From assembly GCA_031412355.1 (NCBI GenBank), contig JANOCR010000379.1, positions 1 to 19,029 of the forward strand: a DNA stretch of 19,029 nt, given 5' to 3'. Positions 1 through 8,543 of this stretch are shown in pieces; position 1 is the first letter of the stretch; every line of letters begins with the position of its first letter. The position numbers and the translations under genes were made by a program. The stretch is from JAENVT01 sp031412355. GTDB taxonomy: Bacteria; Actinomycetota; Acidimicrobiia; Acidimicrobiales; Ilumatobacteraceae. The notes under the pieces were generated by a model. It did no database searches and had not been told where the DNA came from. It saw only the letters and a program-made list of their open reading frames with translations.

Positions 1-862
1 CGCCCGTCACTACTAACCGTCGAACGGGCCGTGCCGACGGCTGCTCGGCATAGAACTCCAGCGATGCCTTCACCTCGTCGACCAACTCGTCGACGCTTGG
101 CGCTGCCGCCATCATTGCCCATGTCGATGTCGGATCATCCGCTGATCCGAGGCGCTTTTGCATCTCGGCCTCGGCTTCGCCGATCGACAGCGCGGCTGCG
201 ATGCGTTCCGTCGTTCGGCGTCCGCTGGCGCTGGTCAGGGTTCTCGAGAACAGCGCCTCCCCGCCTGCCGCCGCGATGGCGATGACGGTTCCCGCGCCGA
301 CCGACAACAACATGTCGACGCGGGCATCGTCCTGACCGGGTTCGTTATGGGTGAGCGCGAGCGCGAGGGCTGCTGGGATGACGTCGACGGCGGCGACCTT
401 GAGGTGGGCGCCGAGTACTGCCATCACGAGCGGCGTGACGGCATCTTCGTGCGTTGCTGCTAGCAGGAGCTGCTGGGTTTGCTCCGTCGGCTCGATGCCA
501 TCCATTGTTCTCACGTCGAAGACGGTCTGCTCGGGCGGGAGCGGCACGTAGTCGTCGAGCTGCAATTGAATGGTCGACATCAACTCGTCGTGCGACAACC
601 TCGGCATCTCGATGGTGCGCACGATCACGCGGGCAGACGACATGCCGACTCTGACTTCCTTGCTGCCGAAGCCGACCTCCGACCACAGCCTCTGCAGCGC
701 AATCGAAACTGCTGCCACGTCGGCGACCTCGCCATCGACCACCGCCCCGACCGGAAGGCCCACCTGACCCATCCGGCGAATGAGTGGGGTATCGCCGAAC
801 TCGATCTCCACGGCTCGAACCGCGCTGGTACCCACGTCCAGTCCGATTGCCGTTGCAGCCAT
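1..862 (-). CDS. pilM: PilM, type IV pilus actin-like assembly protein (partial, C-terminus off left edge)
   Basis: Reading the minus strand from the ATG at 862-860 gives 287 uninterrupted codons to the window edge, so the gene is 3'-truncated by the window. The N-terminus carries the actin-fold phosphate-1 loop (IGLDVGTSAVRAVEIE, about residues 6-21). It is followed by the PilM-type segment with VRVGMSSARVIVRTIEMP and the later VDVIPAALALAL stretch. PilM is a cytoplasmic ATP-binding protein that joins PilN/PilO to the pilus motor platform. A clear ribosome site, GAGGAG, lies about 7 nt before the ATG. The gene is divergent from the prepilin operon, whereas pilM is often co-directional with the other pil genes. 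PilN and PilO would be expected next, left of the window. The family call is firm; the missing C-terminus cannot be judged. Confidence 0.9.
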   Translation of the reverse strand, partial: MAATAIGLDVGTSAVRAVEIEFGDTPLIRRMGQVGLPVGAVVDGEVADVAAVSIALQRLWSEVGFGSKEVRVGMSSARVIVRTIEMPRLSHDELMSTIQLQLDDYVPLPPEQTVFDVRTMDGIEPTEQTQQLLLAATHEDAVTPLVMAVLGAHLKVAAVDVIPAALALALTHNEPGQDDARVDMLLSVGAGTVIAIAAAGGEALFSRTLTSASGRRTTERIAAALSIGEAEAEMQKRLGSADDPTSTWAMMAAAPSVDELVDEVKASLEFYAEQPSARPVRRLVVTG

Positions 863-925
863 TCGCGTTTCTCCTCGATTCAGGTGATTGAGTCGGCCTC
901 GTCGACGTCGTCTCGACCGGCGATC

Positions 926-937
926 CCCCATATGGGG
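926..937. promoter_or_regulatory. Perfect 12-bp palindrome CCCCATATGGGG in the divergent pilM/prepilin gap
   Basis: The 113-bp gap between the divergent pilM and prepilin starts contains the perfect inverted repeat CCCCATATGGGG, well placed to act on both promoters. No convincing -35/-10 pair could be assigned on either strand of this gap. A role as an operator is inference from symmetry and position only. Confidence 0.35.
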
Positions 938-975
938 AAACAGCCGTCGGGAGCTGACGTACCCGGCCGACACAG

Positions 976-2712
976 ATGGTCGTGCAACGTGGTGCGGCGA
1001 ATGTGGGTTGCGCCGACGGCGACCGAGGCGACAGGGGGTTCGGTCTGATCGAGCAGATCATCGCCATCGTGGTGATCGCCGGTGTACTGCTTGGCCTGCT
1101 CTCGACGCTTGGCGCGACGGCGGCCGGTGTGAACACCGGCCGACAGCGCACGATCGCCGTTTCCCTGGCCAAGCAGGTGATCGAGAACCTGCAGGGCGTC
1201 GCCTATTCCGATGTAGCGGTGAACCAGGCCACGCTGACCGCCGACCCCCTGCTGACCGGGGTCCTGCCCAACCTGATGTTCGAGGGCGAACAGCTCATCC
1301 TCGGGGGTCCCACCGCGGCGACCTTTCACACCCCCACCGTGGCGGTGGGGACGACGTACTCGCTGCGTACGTTCGTGACAGCGGTGTCGTCAACGACCGG
1401 CGCCGGCTACCGCCGTACGACCGTGATCATCGATTGGCCATCGGGATCGCCGCGACACACGCTGCGGTTCTCGTCGATGGTGTTCCCGCTGGACTACACC
1501 TCGTATCCGGTAAGCCGCGGCTCGGCGGAGTCGACAGGCGGGCTCATCACGGTGACCGGCGATCTGGGTGGTGACACGTTCGAGAACGTACATGTTGTAC
1601 TTCCAGGCGTACGGGCCGAGACGAGTTCGTCGACGCTGCGTACCTCGATCGGTGCCGCGGCCAGCGCGACCAGCTTCGTGGATCTGCTAGCCGGGCCCGT
1701 CATGTCGACGAACTGCACTGCCATCGGGGACGACCGCGGCGAATGCGCCCGCCAGACCAATGAGAGCATCGCTGACAACGACTCCACCTCGTCGTCGACG
1801 GGTGGTTGGGCGGCCAACGTCGGCCAGGCATTCGTGGCGGGCAACCTGTCGACCCCTGGCGGAGCCACGATCGTGACTCCGGCGGGCGCGATGACCTCGC
1901 GTGCCAGTACCGACGTCTGCGGTCCCTGCGCGTTCGGCGACAACGACGATTCCCCGTGGGTTGACGCGTCGGTTGCCACGACCACCGCCACGTGGGCGAC
2001 GTTTGCGAGCTACCACGGTGGCGATGTGCTGAGCGGCAGCCTGTGGTCGTTGGACAGTGCATGGTCACCGAGCGCGTCGGTCGACCACGATCCGGCCGGT
2101 GGGGGGACTGTCTTGGCGTCGGCTCAGCTCGCCGCGCCGGCCCTTCGTGTGCTTCAGGTCGGCGGTGCGCCGGCCGGATATGACGGTGCCGTCAAGGTCA
2201 GCGCCTTCACGGCCACGTCATCAGTGCAGTCCGGGTACACCATGGCGCCACCCGACGTTGCCACCGGAACGACAAGTGTGCAGCTGCAGCTGTGGGACGG
2301 AGTGGCCTATCGCGCGGTAAGCATTCCGCCGGGCACGGCCCTCGACACCACCGCAACCGCAAGCTTCACGATCGGTACCAACATCGTGACTTTCGTGACG
2401 CGCGTGCAGGCGCAGTCGTCGACGTTCAGCACCATTGCCACCGCGCCGCGCACAGATGCTGCCGCGCAACATCCTTCGATCCTGGTGATCACCGTCGAGG
2501 TCACCGTCAGCACGCTCCCGCCGCCGATCCCCGAGCCGACCACCACGAGCACCATCGCGGAGTCGACCACGACAACGATCGCTGAGACCACCACGATTCC
2601 CGCGACCACGACCACGATCGCGCCGATCCCCGTGGTGACCGACCACTTCACGATTGTCGTCGACTACGGCCGGGTCTCCGCTCATGGCACTTGGCTGGAG
2701 AAGGCGGCTTGA
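976..2712 (+). CDS. Large PilV-like prepilin with Thr-rich C-terminal segment
   Basis: The 578-aa product begins with a type III (prepilin) signal: a charged leader to Gly21, then FGLIEQ with Phe+1 and Glu+5 (Glu26), then a hydrophobic helix (about residues 24-45). Prepilin peptidase would cut after Gly21 and the helix would pack in the pilus core. The remaining ~530 residues are Ser/Thr/Gly-rich and far longer than a typical PilV-type minor pilin (about 150-200 aa). Four cysteines (247, 257, 315, 318) could form disulfides. Residues 522-547 form a Thr-rich stretch followed by a short terminal segment. The start is uncertain: no good Shine-Dalgarno precedes ATG 976, and in-frame GTGs at 982 and 1003 would shorten only the leader. 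It is the first gene of the pilus operon. A tip or surface adhesive role is inferred from its size and architecture. Confidence 0.8.
   Translation: MVVQRGAANVGCADGDRGDRGFGLIEQIIAIVVIAGVLLGLLSTLGATAAGVNTGRQRTIAVSLAKQVIENLQGVAYSDVAVNQATLTADPLLTGVLPNLMFEGEQLILGGPTAATFHTPTVAVGTTYSLRTFVTAVSSTTGAGYRRTTVIIDWPSGSPRHTLRFSSMVFPLDYTSYPVSRGSAESTGGLITVTGDLGGDTFENVHVVLPGVRAETSSSTLRTSIGAAASATSFVDLLAGPVMSTNCTAIGDDRGECARQTNESIADNDSTSSSTGGWAANVGQAFVAGNLSTPGGATIVTPAGAMTSRASTDVCGPCAFGDNDDSPWVDASVATTTATWATFASYHGGDVLSGSLWSLDSAWSPSASVDHDPAGGGTVLASAQLAAPALRVLQVGGAPAGYDGAVKVSAFTATSSVQSGYTMAPPDVATGTTSVQLQLWDGVAYRAVSIPPGTALDTTATASFTIGTNIVTFVTRVQAQSSTFSTIATAPRTDAAAQHPSILVITVEVTVSTLPPPIPEPTTTSTIAESTTTTIAETTTIPATTTTIAPIPVVTDHFTIVVDYGRVSAHGTWLEKAA
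2539..2625 (+). repeat. Thr-rich low-complexity coding segment
   Basis: Codons 522-550 of the PilV-like protein encode imperfect repeats of the type TTTxTIAE (TTTSTIAE, STTTTIAE, then TTTIP and ATTTTIAP) written mostly with ACC/ACG codons. Such Thr/Pro tracts in surface proteins usually act as extended stalks and can be glycosylated. Here that role is inferred. Confidence 0.6.
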
Positions 2713-2714
2713 GC

Positions 2715-3224
2715 ATGACGCACTCTGAGACCGACCAACGCGACCATGGGACCACGCTGATCGAGCTGATGATTGCTCTCCTGGTGATGGCGATTGCGAC
2801 GACCATGATCGCGTCGACGTTGTTTCTCGTGCAGCGGGCTACGAACCGTATCGAGCACAGCACCAATGCCATCGACGCCGCCCGGCTGCTGTCGGCGTCG
2901 TTGGATCGCGAACTACGCTCGGCGACCTGCATTTCGTCCCCCGGCGAAAACCTCAGCGGTAACACGTTGACGTTCCAGACCTTGTCGTCCACTGCGCTGG
3001 CGACGCTGACCTACACCATCGCCAATGGCTCTGTGACGCGTCGCGAGAACCTCGGTGCGCCTCGCACGGTCATCGATGGCGTGGGAACAACGACGACCGG
3101 CTTCAGACAGGTAACGACACCACTGAGAACCGTGGTCGTCGACATTCCGATTCGATCCCAGAACGGCGGAGAGTTCCGGTTGCAGACAACCGTTGCAGGA
3201 AGGAATGCGTGGCAGCCATGCTGA
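2715..3224 (+). CDS. PilW-like minor prepilin
   Basis: The ATG at 2715 gives a 169-aa product with a short leader ending at Gly12, then TTLIELMIALLVMAIA. Glu17 is the canonical Glu+5, and a ~20-residue hydrophobic helix follows. The downstream region (RLLSASLDRELRSATC) and a small beta-rich C-terminal domain fit PilW/GspJ-like minor pilins, which sit in the initiation or tip complex of the pilus. The ATG lies two bases after the stop of the upstream prepilin gene, indicating translational coupling; AGAAGG lies about 12 nt upstream. A TTG at 2691 in frame would add eight residues and is less likely. The 3' end overlaps the next gene by 16 bp. The prepilin class is certain; the exact minor-pilin type is less so. 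Confidence 0.8.
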   Translation: MTHSETDQRDHGTTLIELMIALLVMAIATTMIASTLFLVQRATNRIEHSTNAIDAARLLSASLDRELRSATCISSPGENLSGNTLTFQTLSSTALATLTYTIANGSVTRRENLGAPRTVIDGVGTTTTGFRQVTTPLRTVVVDIPIRSQNGGEFRLQTTVAGRNAWQPC

Positions 3225-4546
3225 GACGAAGTTCGGGAATCATTGACGGTCGGTCCAAAATGCGATCGAGCGATCGAGGCTCGGCAATGGTGATGGCCGT
3301 GATCATTGTCGTGGTCGTCTTCGCACTTGCAGCGGTGCTGTTGTCGTTGGCCGACCGGCAGAGCTCGGCGTCGAACTTCGACTGCCAGCGCCAGCATGCG
3401 ATCGATGCGGCGATGGCCGGAACGGTCGTGACCAACTCGGCCCTGACAAAGAATGCCGCATACGGCGGCAGCGGTTTGGTGACGTACTCGGGCATCGCCG
3501 CGCAGTTCGAGGTCGTCGTCGAAACCGACACCTCTGACGCCTCTGGATTCCGCCGCATCTTGACGTCACACGGCTACGCGCCGTCGAAGGCGGCGGCAAA
3601 GTCGGTGCGAACGGTGAGACAGGTGGTGGAACTGGATCCCGTGGGCTTCACCTATGGCGTTTTCACTGCTGGCAACTACGGCGATGGGTCGGCATCCTCG
3701 GTGCTGGGTGGCATGTACACCGGCGGTAACGCCTTGCTCGGCAACTCACAGGATTACATCGGAGACGTGTCGACCCGCGGCAGCATCACGACTGGCTCGA
3801 ATCAGAAGATCACCGGCACACTCCACGCCAACGTGGACGTCGGTGTTGGCAGCAGCTCGACCAACGTCTACGGCAGCGTTTTGGCAGGTCGCAACATCTC
3901 GCTCGGCGGCACGATTCGAGATGCCGCCCAGGCCGGCGGCACCGTCGGAACCACGGGTTGCCCGACGGCCAAGGTGCAGGGATCGTGCATCCAGTTCTCG
4001 CCGCCGCCACCCGTACCGGCCGAGCAGCTACCCACCTTTGTGTGGGACCCGGCCAACTACCTCCCGGTGATTCCGGTGAACATGGCCGGCACGGACTTCG
4101 TCTCGACGAAGAAGAACACCGACATCCAGGGTGTGTTCTACCTCACGGGCAGCGCCCAATTCGGCAAACAAGACGCCCTGCAGCTCACCGGCGATACGAC
4201 GATCTACGTATCCGAAGACTTCACGTTGCCTGGAACGGTGTCGAACCACGCTGCGTCGGGTGTGAGCGTCCAGCTCGTGATCATCGTGCGCGGCAACGTG
4301 GTGGCATCCAACAACATGACGATCCCGACCACCGTCAAGACGCTGGTGTTCACGAACGGCAGCTTCAGCGGGAAGAACTCCTCGACTTACACCGGGGTGC
4401 TGTACGCGGGCGGCGATGTCACTCTGGGCGCATTCAGCTCGATCTCGTATTCGCCAGTCTCGGCGCCCGGCTTCGACTGGAGCAGCGCGAACCCGCAGAG
4501 TTTCACCATCCGCAACATCTCCACTCGCGAGACCACCGGCAGCTGA
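3209..4546 (+). CDS. Large PilX/GspK-like prepilin without Glu+5, with beta-repeat C-terminal region
   Basis: The 445-aa product has a basic leader ending DRG (Gly24), then SAMVMAVIIVVVVFALAAVL. This is a prepilin-type helix whose position +5 is Met, not Glu. Loss of Glu+5 is known for GspK and PilX_N-type proteins that sit at the pilus tip. The rest (about residues 145-440) is rich in short Gly/Ser/Thr/Asn beta-strand repeats (GGMYTGGNALLGNS, GSVLAGRNISLGG, GVLYAGGDVTLG), resembling a beta-helix or bactofilin-like solenoid, with a cysteine pair about 8 residues apart near residues 250-260. GTG 3209 is chosen because AGGAAGGAA at 3197-3205 sits at good spacing; ATG 3218 would remove three residues. 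It overlaps the upstream pilin gene and lies 60 bp before pilB. Confidence 0.75.
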   Translation: MAAMLRRSSGIIDGRSKMRSSDRGSAMVMAVIIVVVVFALAAVLLSLADRQSSASNFDCQRQHAIDAAMAGTVVTNSALTKNAAYGGSGLVTYSGIAAQFEVVVETDTSDASGFRRILTSHGYAPSKAAAKSVRTVRQVVELDPVGFTYGVFTAGNYGDGSASSVLGGMYTGGNALLGNSQDYIGDVSTRGSITTGSNQKITGTLHANVDVGVGSSSTNVYGSVLAGRNISLGGTIRDAAQAGGTVGTTGCPTAKVQGSCIQFSPPPPVPAEQLPTFVWDPANYLPVIPVNMAGTDFVSTKKNTDIQGVFYLTGSAQFGKQDALQLTGDTTIYVSEDFTLPGTVSNHAASGVSVQLVIIVRGNVVASNNMTIPTTVKTLVFTNGSFSGKNSSTYTGVLYAGGDVTLGAFSSISYSPVSAPGFDWSSANPQSFTIRNISTRETTGS

Positions 4547-4606
4547 GTCGCCAAAAGGGGAGTTCGCCGCCGTATTGCTGGGTGAGCTGGCCGACACGAG
4601 TAGTCA

Positions 4607-6157
4607 ATGGACGCGCCAACACTCCCAGCTCCTGTGACGGCACCAGCGGCCGCTCCCGTGGAGCGGTCCGCCGACGCCGAGTGGAGTGACCCGACGCTGC
4701 GAACCATGCTCCCGGAACACATCGGGCGCAGGTATCAGGCAGCTCCGCTGCGACGCGAGGATGGTGTACTGGTCGTCGGCATGGTCACACCGGGTGACCT
4801 TCGAGCGGTCGACGACCTGCGCGCCCTGCTCGACGAGCGGTTCACGCGAGTGGCCATCAGCAGCGCCCAGTTGGGGGAGCTGCTCGACGAGCGCCGCAAG
4901 CTCGACCAGGAGGTCGACAACGTCGCCCAGATCGTCGTGGAGGACGCCTTCGACGACCACCAGGACCTTGCGTCACTGCGGGCCGTTGTCGAAGAGGCCC
5001 CGATTGTCAAGTTCGTGAACATGATCATCGTTCAGGCCGTTCACGAGCGGGCGTCCGACATCCACGTCGAGCCAACCGAGCGTGATCTTCGAATTCGGTT
5101 CCGCATCGACGGCGTGCTGCACGAGCGAATGCGCCAGCCTCGGTCGATCATTCCCGGCGTGGTCTCGCGCTTGAAGGTGATGGCCGACATCGACATTGCC
5201 GAGCGCCGCGTGCCGAAAGACGGAAGGATCAGCCTGACGGTCGACGGGTCCGTGGTCGACCTTCGCGTGTCGACGCTGCCAACGGTTCATGGCGAAAAGA
5301 TCGTGATGCGTATCCTCGATCGCGCCAGCAGTGTGCAGTCGCTGGTCAGTCTGGGATTCCTGCCGTCGCAGCTCGAGCAGTACGAGCAAGCGTTTCGCAA
5401 GCCGTACGGCGCCATTCTGGTCACCGGTCCCACGGGCTCCGGCAAGACCACGACGCTGTACGCGACGCTGAACCTGCTCAACGAGGAGACGCGAAACATC
5501 GTCACTGTCGAGGACCCGGTCGAGTACCGCCTCGAGAACGTGAACCAGGTGCAGACGAACCCGAAGGCCGGACTGACGTTTGCCAACGCGCTGCGCTCGA
5601 TCCTGCGTCAGGACCCCGACATCATCCTCGTCGGCGAGATTCGAGATCGAGAGACCGGGGTGATCGCGATCGAAGCGGCTTTGACCGGTCACCTGGTGTT
5701 GACAACGTTGCACACCAACGATGCGCCGTCGACACCGCTCCGGTTGATCGAGATGGGGATCGAGCCCTTCCTGGTGACCTCGGCGGTCGACTGCGTGCTT
5801 GCCCAGCGCCTGGCCCGACGCCTCTGCGAGCGGTGCAAGCAGCCGTTCGTTCCCAGCGAGGCCGAACTGGTCGCAGCGAAGTGGGACTTCTCGCGCGTAT
5901 CAACTGAAGGCCTGGCCCTCTACCGCGCCGTCGGGTGTCCGCAGTGCGGTGGAACCGGGTATCGCGGGCGGCTGGCCCTCCACGAGGTCATGTTGATGTC
6001 GGAGGAGCTCGACGCACTCGTCGTTGCTCGAGCCTCGTCGGAAGACATCCGGCGCGTTGCCGTGGAGCAGGGGATGATGGAACTGCGCACGGACGGACTC
6101 GCCAAGGTTGCGCTTGGCACCACCACATTGCAGGAGGTTTCCCGTGTCGTTGCTTGA
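4607..6157 (+). CDS. pilB: PilB/GspE-family type IV pilus extension ATPase
   Basis: The 516-aa cytoplasmic hexameric ATPase drives pilin insertion into the growing pilus. About residues 20-130 form an N-terminal MshEN/GspE-N-like domain, followed by the N2 region with the motif SDIHVEP. The motor core shows Walker A GPTGSGKT (274-281), the Asp-box region around VEDPVEY, Walker B-type DPDIILVGEIRD (336-347) and the His-box segment LTTLHTND. A tetracysteine zinc site typical of GspE/PilB is present (Cys407, Cys410, Cys444, Cys447). Length is close to the family's usual size. The ATG at 4607 has only a weak Shine-Dalgarno. Its 3' end overlaps pilT by 14 bp. Adjacent pilT and pilC make this a pilus system, not a plain type II secretion locus. 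Confidence 0.95.
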   Translation: MDAPTLPAPVTAPAAAPVERSADAEWSDPTLRTMLPEHIGRRYQAAPLRREDGVLVVGMVTPGDLRAVDDLRALLDERFTRVAISSAQLGELLDERRKLDQEVDNVAQIVVEDAFDDHQDLASLRAVVEEAPIVKFVNMIIVQAVHERASDIHVEPTERDLRIRFRIDGVLHERMRQPRSIIPGVVSRLKVMADIDIAERRVPKDGRISLTVDGSVVDLRVSTLPTVHGEKIVMRILDRASSVQSLVSLGFLPSQLEQYEQAFRKPYGAILVTGPTGSGKTTTLYATLNLLNEETRNIVTVEDPVEYRLENVNQVQTNPKAGLTFANALRSILRQDPDIILVGEIRDRETGVIAIEAALTGHLVLTTLHTNDAPSTPLRLIEMGIEPFLVTSAVDCVLAQRLARRLCERCKQPFVPSEAELVAAKWDFSRVSTEGLALYRAVGCPQCGGTGYRGRLALHEVMLMSEELDALVVARASSEDIRRVAVEQGMMELRTDGLAKVALGTTTLQEVSRVVA

Positions 6158-7313
6158 CCCAAATGGACTGACCGTTGTGCCCGTGGCAGAACCGCTCCGA
6201 CCTCCCGTCGCGTCGACGCCGAAGATCCCCCAACACATCGACGAGCTGCTCGAGCTGTGCCTGTCGATGGGCGGCTCCGATCTGCACCTGGCAGCGGGCG
6301 CCAAACCCACCGTTCGAGTCCACGGTGCCCTCGTTGCCATCGAGGCGTACGGGGCACTGCACGGCGACATGATCGAGCGCCTGGTGTTCTCCATCCTCAA
6401 TGAACGCAACAGGGAAGCGTTCAAGTCGGAGCTCGAACTGGACACGAGCTATTCGATCCCCGGCAAGAGCAGGTTCAGGATGAACGTGTTCCGCCAGCGC
6501 GGCACGATGGGCGCCGTCTTGAGGACGATTCCGTTCAACATCCCAGATTTCGCCACCCTTCACATGCCGGCAGTGATCGAAACGTTCGCTCACCTGCCGC
6601 GAGGTCTGGTGTTGGTGACCGGTCCGACAGGTTCTGGCAAGTCGACGACGCTGGCTGCGTTGCTCGACATCATCAACCAAACCAAGGCAGTGCACATCCT
6701 GTCGTGCGAGGATCCGATCGAGTTCCTCTACAGCCACAAGAAAGCCATCGTGAACCAGCGCGAAGTGGGGGAGGACACCAAGAGCTTCGCCGCGGCGCTG
6801 AAGCGGGCGTTGCGCGAGGACCCCGATGTGATCCTGGTCGGCGAGATGCGCGACCTCGAGACGATCCATATGGCGCTCACCGCTGCCGAGACGGGTCACC
6901 TCGTGTTCGCCACGCTGCACACACAGTCCGCGCCACAGACGGTCGATCGCATCGTCGACGTGTTCCCACCGGATCAGCAGGGCCAGATCAGGGTGATGTT
7001 GGCCACGACCCTGCAAGCCGTGGTGACGCAGCAACTGCTGCCCAGGGCGGATGGCCGCGGCCGCGCCGCCGCTGTCGAGATCCTGATCGCCACACCAGCG
7101 GTGCGCAACCTCATCCGCGAACGCAAGGGCTACCAGCTCGCCAGCCAGATGCAGGCGGGCGCCAGGTACGGGATGGTGACAATGGATCAGAACCTCTCCG
7201 AACTGGTCCGGGCGAAGCGAATCAGCCTCGAGACCGCAGTCGAGCACGCCTCGAACCCCGACGATCTGCGCAGCCTGCTGGGCATCGCTTCGCCGATACG
7301 CGACGGGCGATGA
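6144..7313 (+). CDS. pilT: PilT, pilus retraction ATPase
   Basis: Starting at GTG 6144 the product is 389 aa. This start is favoured by a strong AGGAGG at 6132-6137, six bases upstream, inside the end of pilB. Walker A is GPTGSGKST (160-168) and the Walker B region is DPDVILVGEMRD (226-237). The PilT-specific C-terminal signature AVRNLIRE (319-326, usually AIRNLIRE) is present and was shown in other PilT proteins to be needed for retraction. PilT depolymerises pili and powers twitching, DNA uptake or surface sensing, so these pili are predicted to be retractile. Unlike PilB it has no zinc tetracysteine. The 3' end overlaps pilC in an ATGA junction. Confidence 0.95.
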   Translation: MSLLDPNGLTVVPVAEPLRPPVASTPKIPQHIDELLELCLSMGGSDLHLAAGAKPTVRVHGALVAIEAYGALHGDMIERLVFSILNERNREAFKSELELDTSYSIPGKSRFRMNVFRQRGTMGAVLRTIPFNIPDFATLHMPAVIETFAHLPRGLVLVTGPTGSGKSTTLAALLDIINQTKAVHILSCEDPIEFLYSHKKAIVNQREVGEDTKSFAAALKRALREDPDVILVGEMRDLETIHMALTAAETGHLVFATLHTQSAPQTVDRIVDVFPPDQQGQIRVMLATTLQAVVTQQLLPRADGRGRAAAVEILIATPAVRNLIRERKGYQLASQMQAGARYGMVTMDQNLSELVRAKRISLETAVEHASNPDDLRSLLGIASPIRDGR

Positions 7314-8530
7314 GCAGCACCTACGTCTACAAGGTCCGCGACAAGGCGGGCGCGGTCCACAAGGGCAGCATCGAGGGCCAGAGTGAACAGCTCGTGGTGG
7401 CCAAGCTCCGCGAGTTGGGCTATGTGCCGGTGTCGGTCACCAGCAGCGGCAAGTCGAAGCTCACCGCCGATGTCGCCGTGCGCAGCGGCGGCGGCAAGAT
7501 CGGGCTGCGTGCCATCGTCATCTTCTCGCGGCAGTTGGCCACGATGGTCGGTGCCGGCCTCACACTTATCCGGGCCCTCGGCATCCTGGCCAACCAGACC
7601 GAGTCCAAGCCGCTGGCCGACGTGATCAACACGATGCGCGTCGACATCGAGCACGGGCTGTCCTTCTCGCAGGCGATCTCGAAACATCCGAAGGCCTTTC
7701 CCGAGGTCTACATCGCCATGGTGCGTTCCGGCGAGGTCGGCGGGATGATCGACTTGGTCCTGTTGCGCTTGGCCACGATGCTGGAAAAGCAGCTCGAGCT
7801 GCGCAGGCGGGTGAAGTCGGCGATGTCGTACCCGATCGCGGTCGGCGGCATCATCGTGGTCATCGTCTCGGCGATGCTGCTGTTCATTGTTCCGATGTTC
7901 GAGGCGATGTACAACGACCTCGGTGGCGAGCTGCCCCTGCCGACCAAGCTGTTGATCTCCCTCTCAGGATTCCTGACGAGCTCGTGGTGGATGATCGCGA
8001 TCGTCAGCGTCGGCGGTGTCTTTGGGCTCAAGCGTTGGCGGGCGACACCTGGCGGTCGGCTCATCTTCGACCGGATCAAGTTGCGGCTGCCGATCGCCGG
8101 CCAGATCGTGAAGAAGACGGCGATCGCCAGGTTCTGTCAAACCCTCGCGGCTCTGTCGCGCTCCGGCGTGTCGATCATGGAGTCGCTCGACATCGTCGCC
8201 GGTACTGCCGGCAACGCCGTGATCGGAGCCGCGATCTCCGACGCCCGCGAGCGAGTCCGCATCGGTGAATCGGTCTCGGTCGCATTGATGAACCACTCGG
8301 TGATCCCCGAGATGGTCGTGCAGATGATGGCGGTCGGCGAGGAGACGGGCGCGCTCGACGAGATGCTCGAGAAGATCGGCGAGTTCTACGACGCCGAGGT
8401 CTCGGCCACAGTCGACGCACTGACATCGCTGATCGAACCTTTGCTGATGGTGGTGATGGGCGTCACCGTTGGCGGCATGGTCGTGGCCTTGTACCTGCCC
8501 ATGTTCCGAATCATCAACCTTGTCAAATAG
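7310..8530 (+). CDS. pilC: PilC, inner-membrane platform protein (GspF family)
   Basis: The ATG at 7310 overlaps the pilT stop as ATGA and gives a 406-aa protein beginning SSTYVYKVRDKAG, as in PilC/GspF. Two cytoplasmic T2SSF helical domains (about residues 70-175 and 270-375) each carry the family pattern, for example FSRQLATMVGAGLTLIRAL and the matching FCQTLAALSRSGVSIMESL. Membrane helices lie at about 177-200, 218-243 and 377-400. PilC couples ATPase rotation to pilin addition or removal. The open frame extends upstream to 6704 inside pilT, but that part is a shadow of pilT. No independent Shine-Dalgarno is obvious, so translation probably depends on coupling. Confidence 0.95.
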   Translation: MSSTYVYKVRDKAGAVHKGSIEGQSEQLVVAKLRELGYVPVSVTSSGKSKLTADVAVRSGGGKIGLRAIVIFSRQLATMVGAGLTLIRALGILANQTESKPLADVINTMRVDIEHGLSFSQAISKHPKAFPEVYIAMVRSGEVGGMIDLVLLRLATMLEKQLELRRRVKSAMSYPIAVGGIIVVIVSAMLLFIVPMFEAMYNDLGGELPLPTKLLISLSGFLTSSWWMIAIVSVGGVFGLKRWRATPGGRLIFDRIKLRLPIAGQIVKKTAIARFCQTLAALSRSGVSIMESLDIVAGTAGNAVIGAAISDARERVRIGESVSVALMNHSVIPEMVVQMMAVGEETGALDEMLEKIGEFYDAEVSATVDALTSLIEPLLMVVMGVTVGGMVVALYLPMFRIINLVK

Positions 8531-8543
8531 CTAGGGAGCGTCA

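Noticed and set aside
345..1172. 275-codon minus-strand frame spanning the pilM start and the first prepilin gene
   Set aside because: It conflicts with pilM in another frame on the same strand, which has an SD and clear family motifs. The shadow is Arg/Ser/Pro low-complexity.
6704..7309. Long N-terminal extension of pilC inside pilT
   Set aside because: The extension is an out-of-frame reading of pilT. PilC homology starts at the ATG in the ATGA overlap at 7310.
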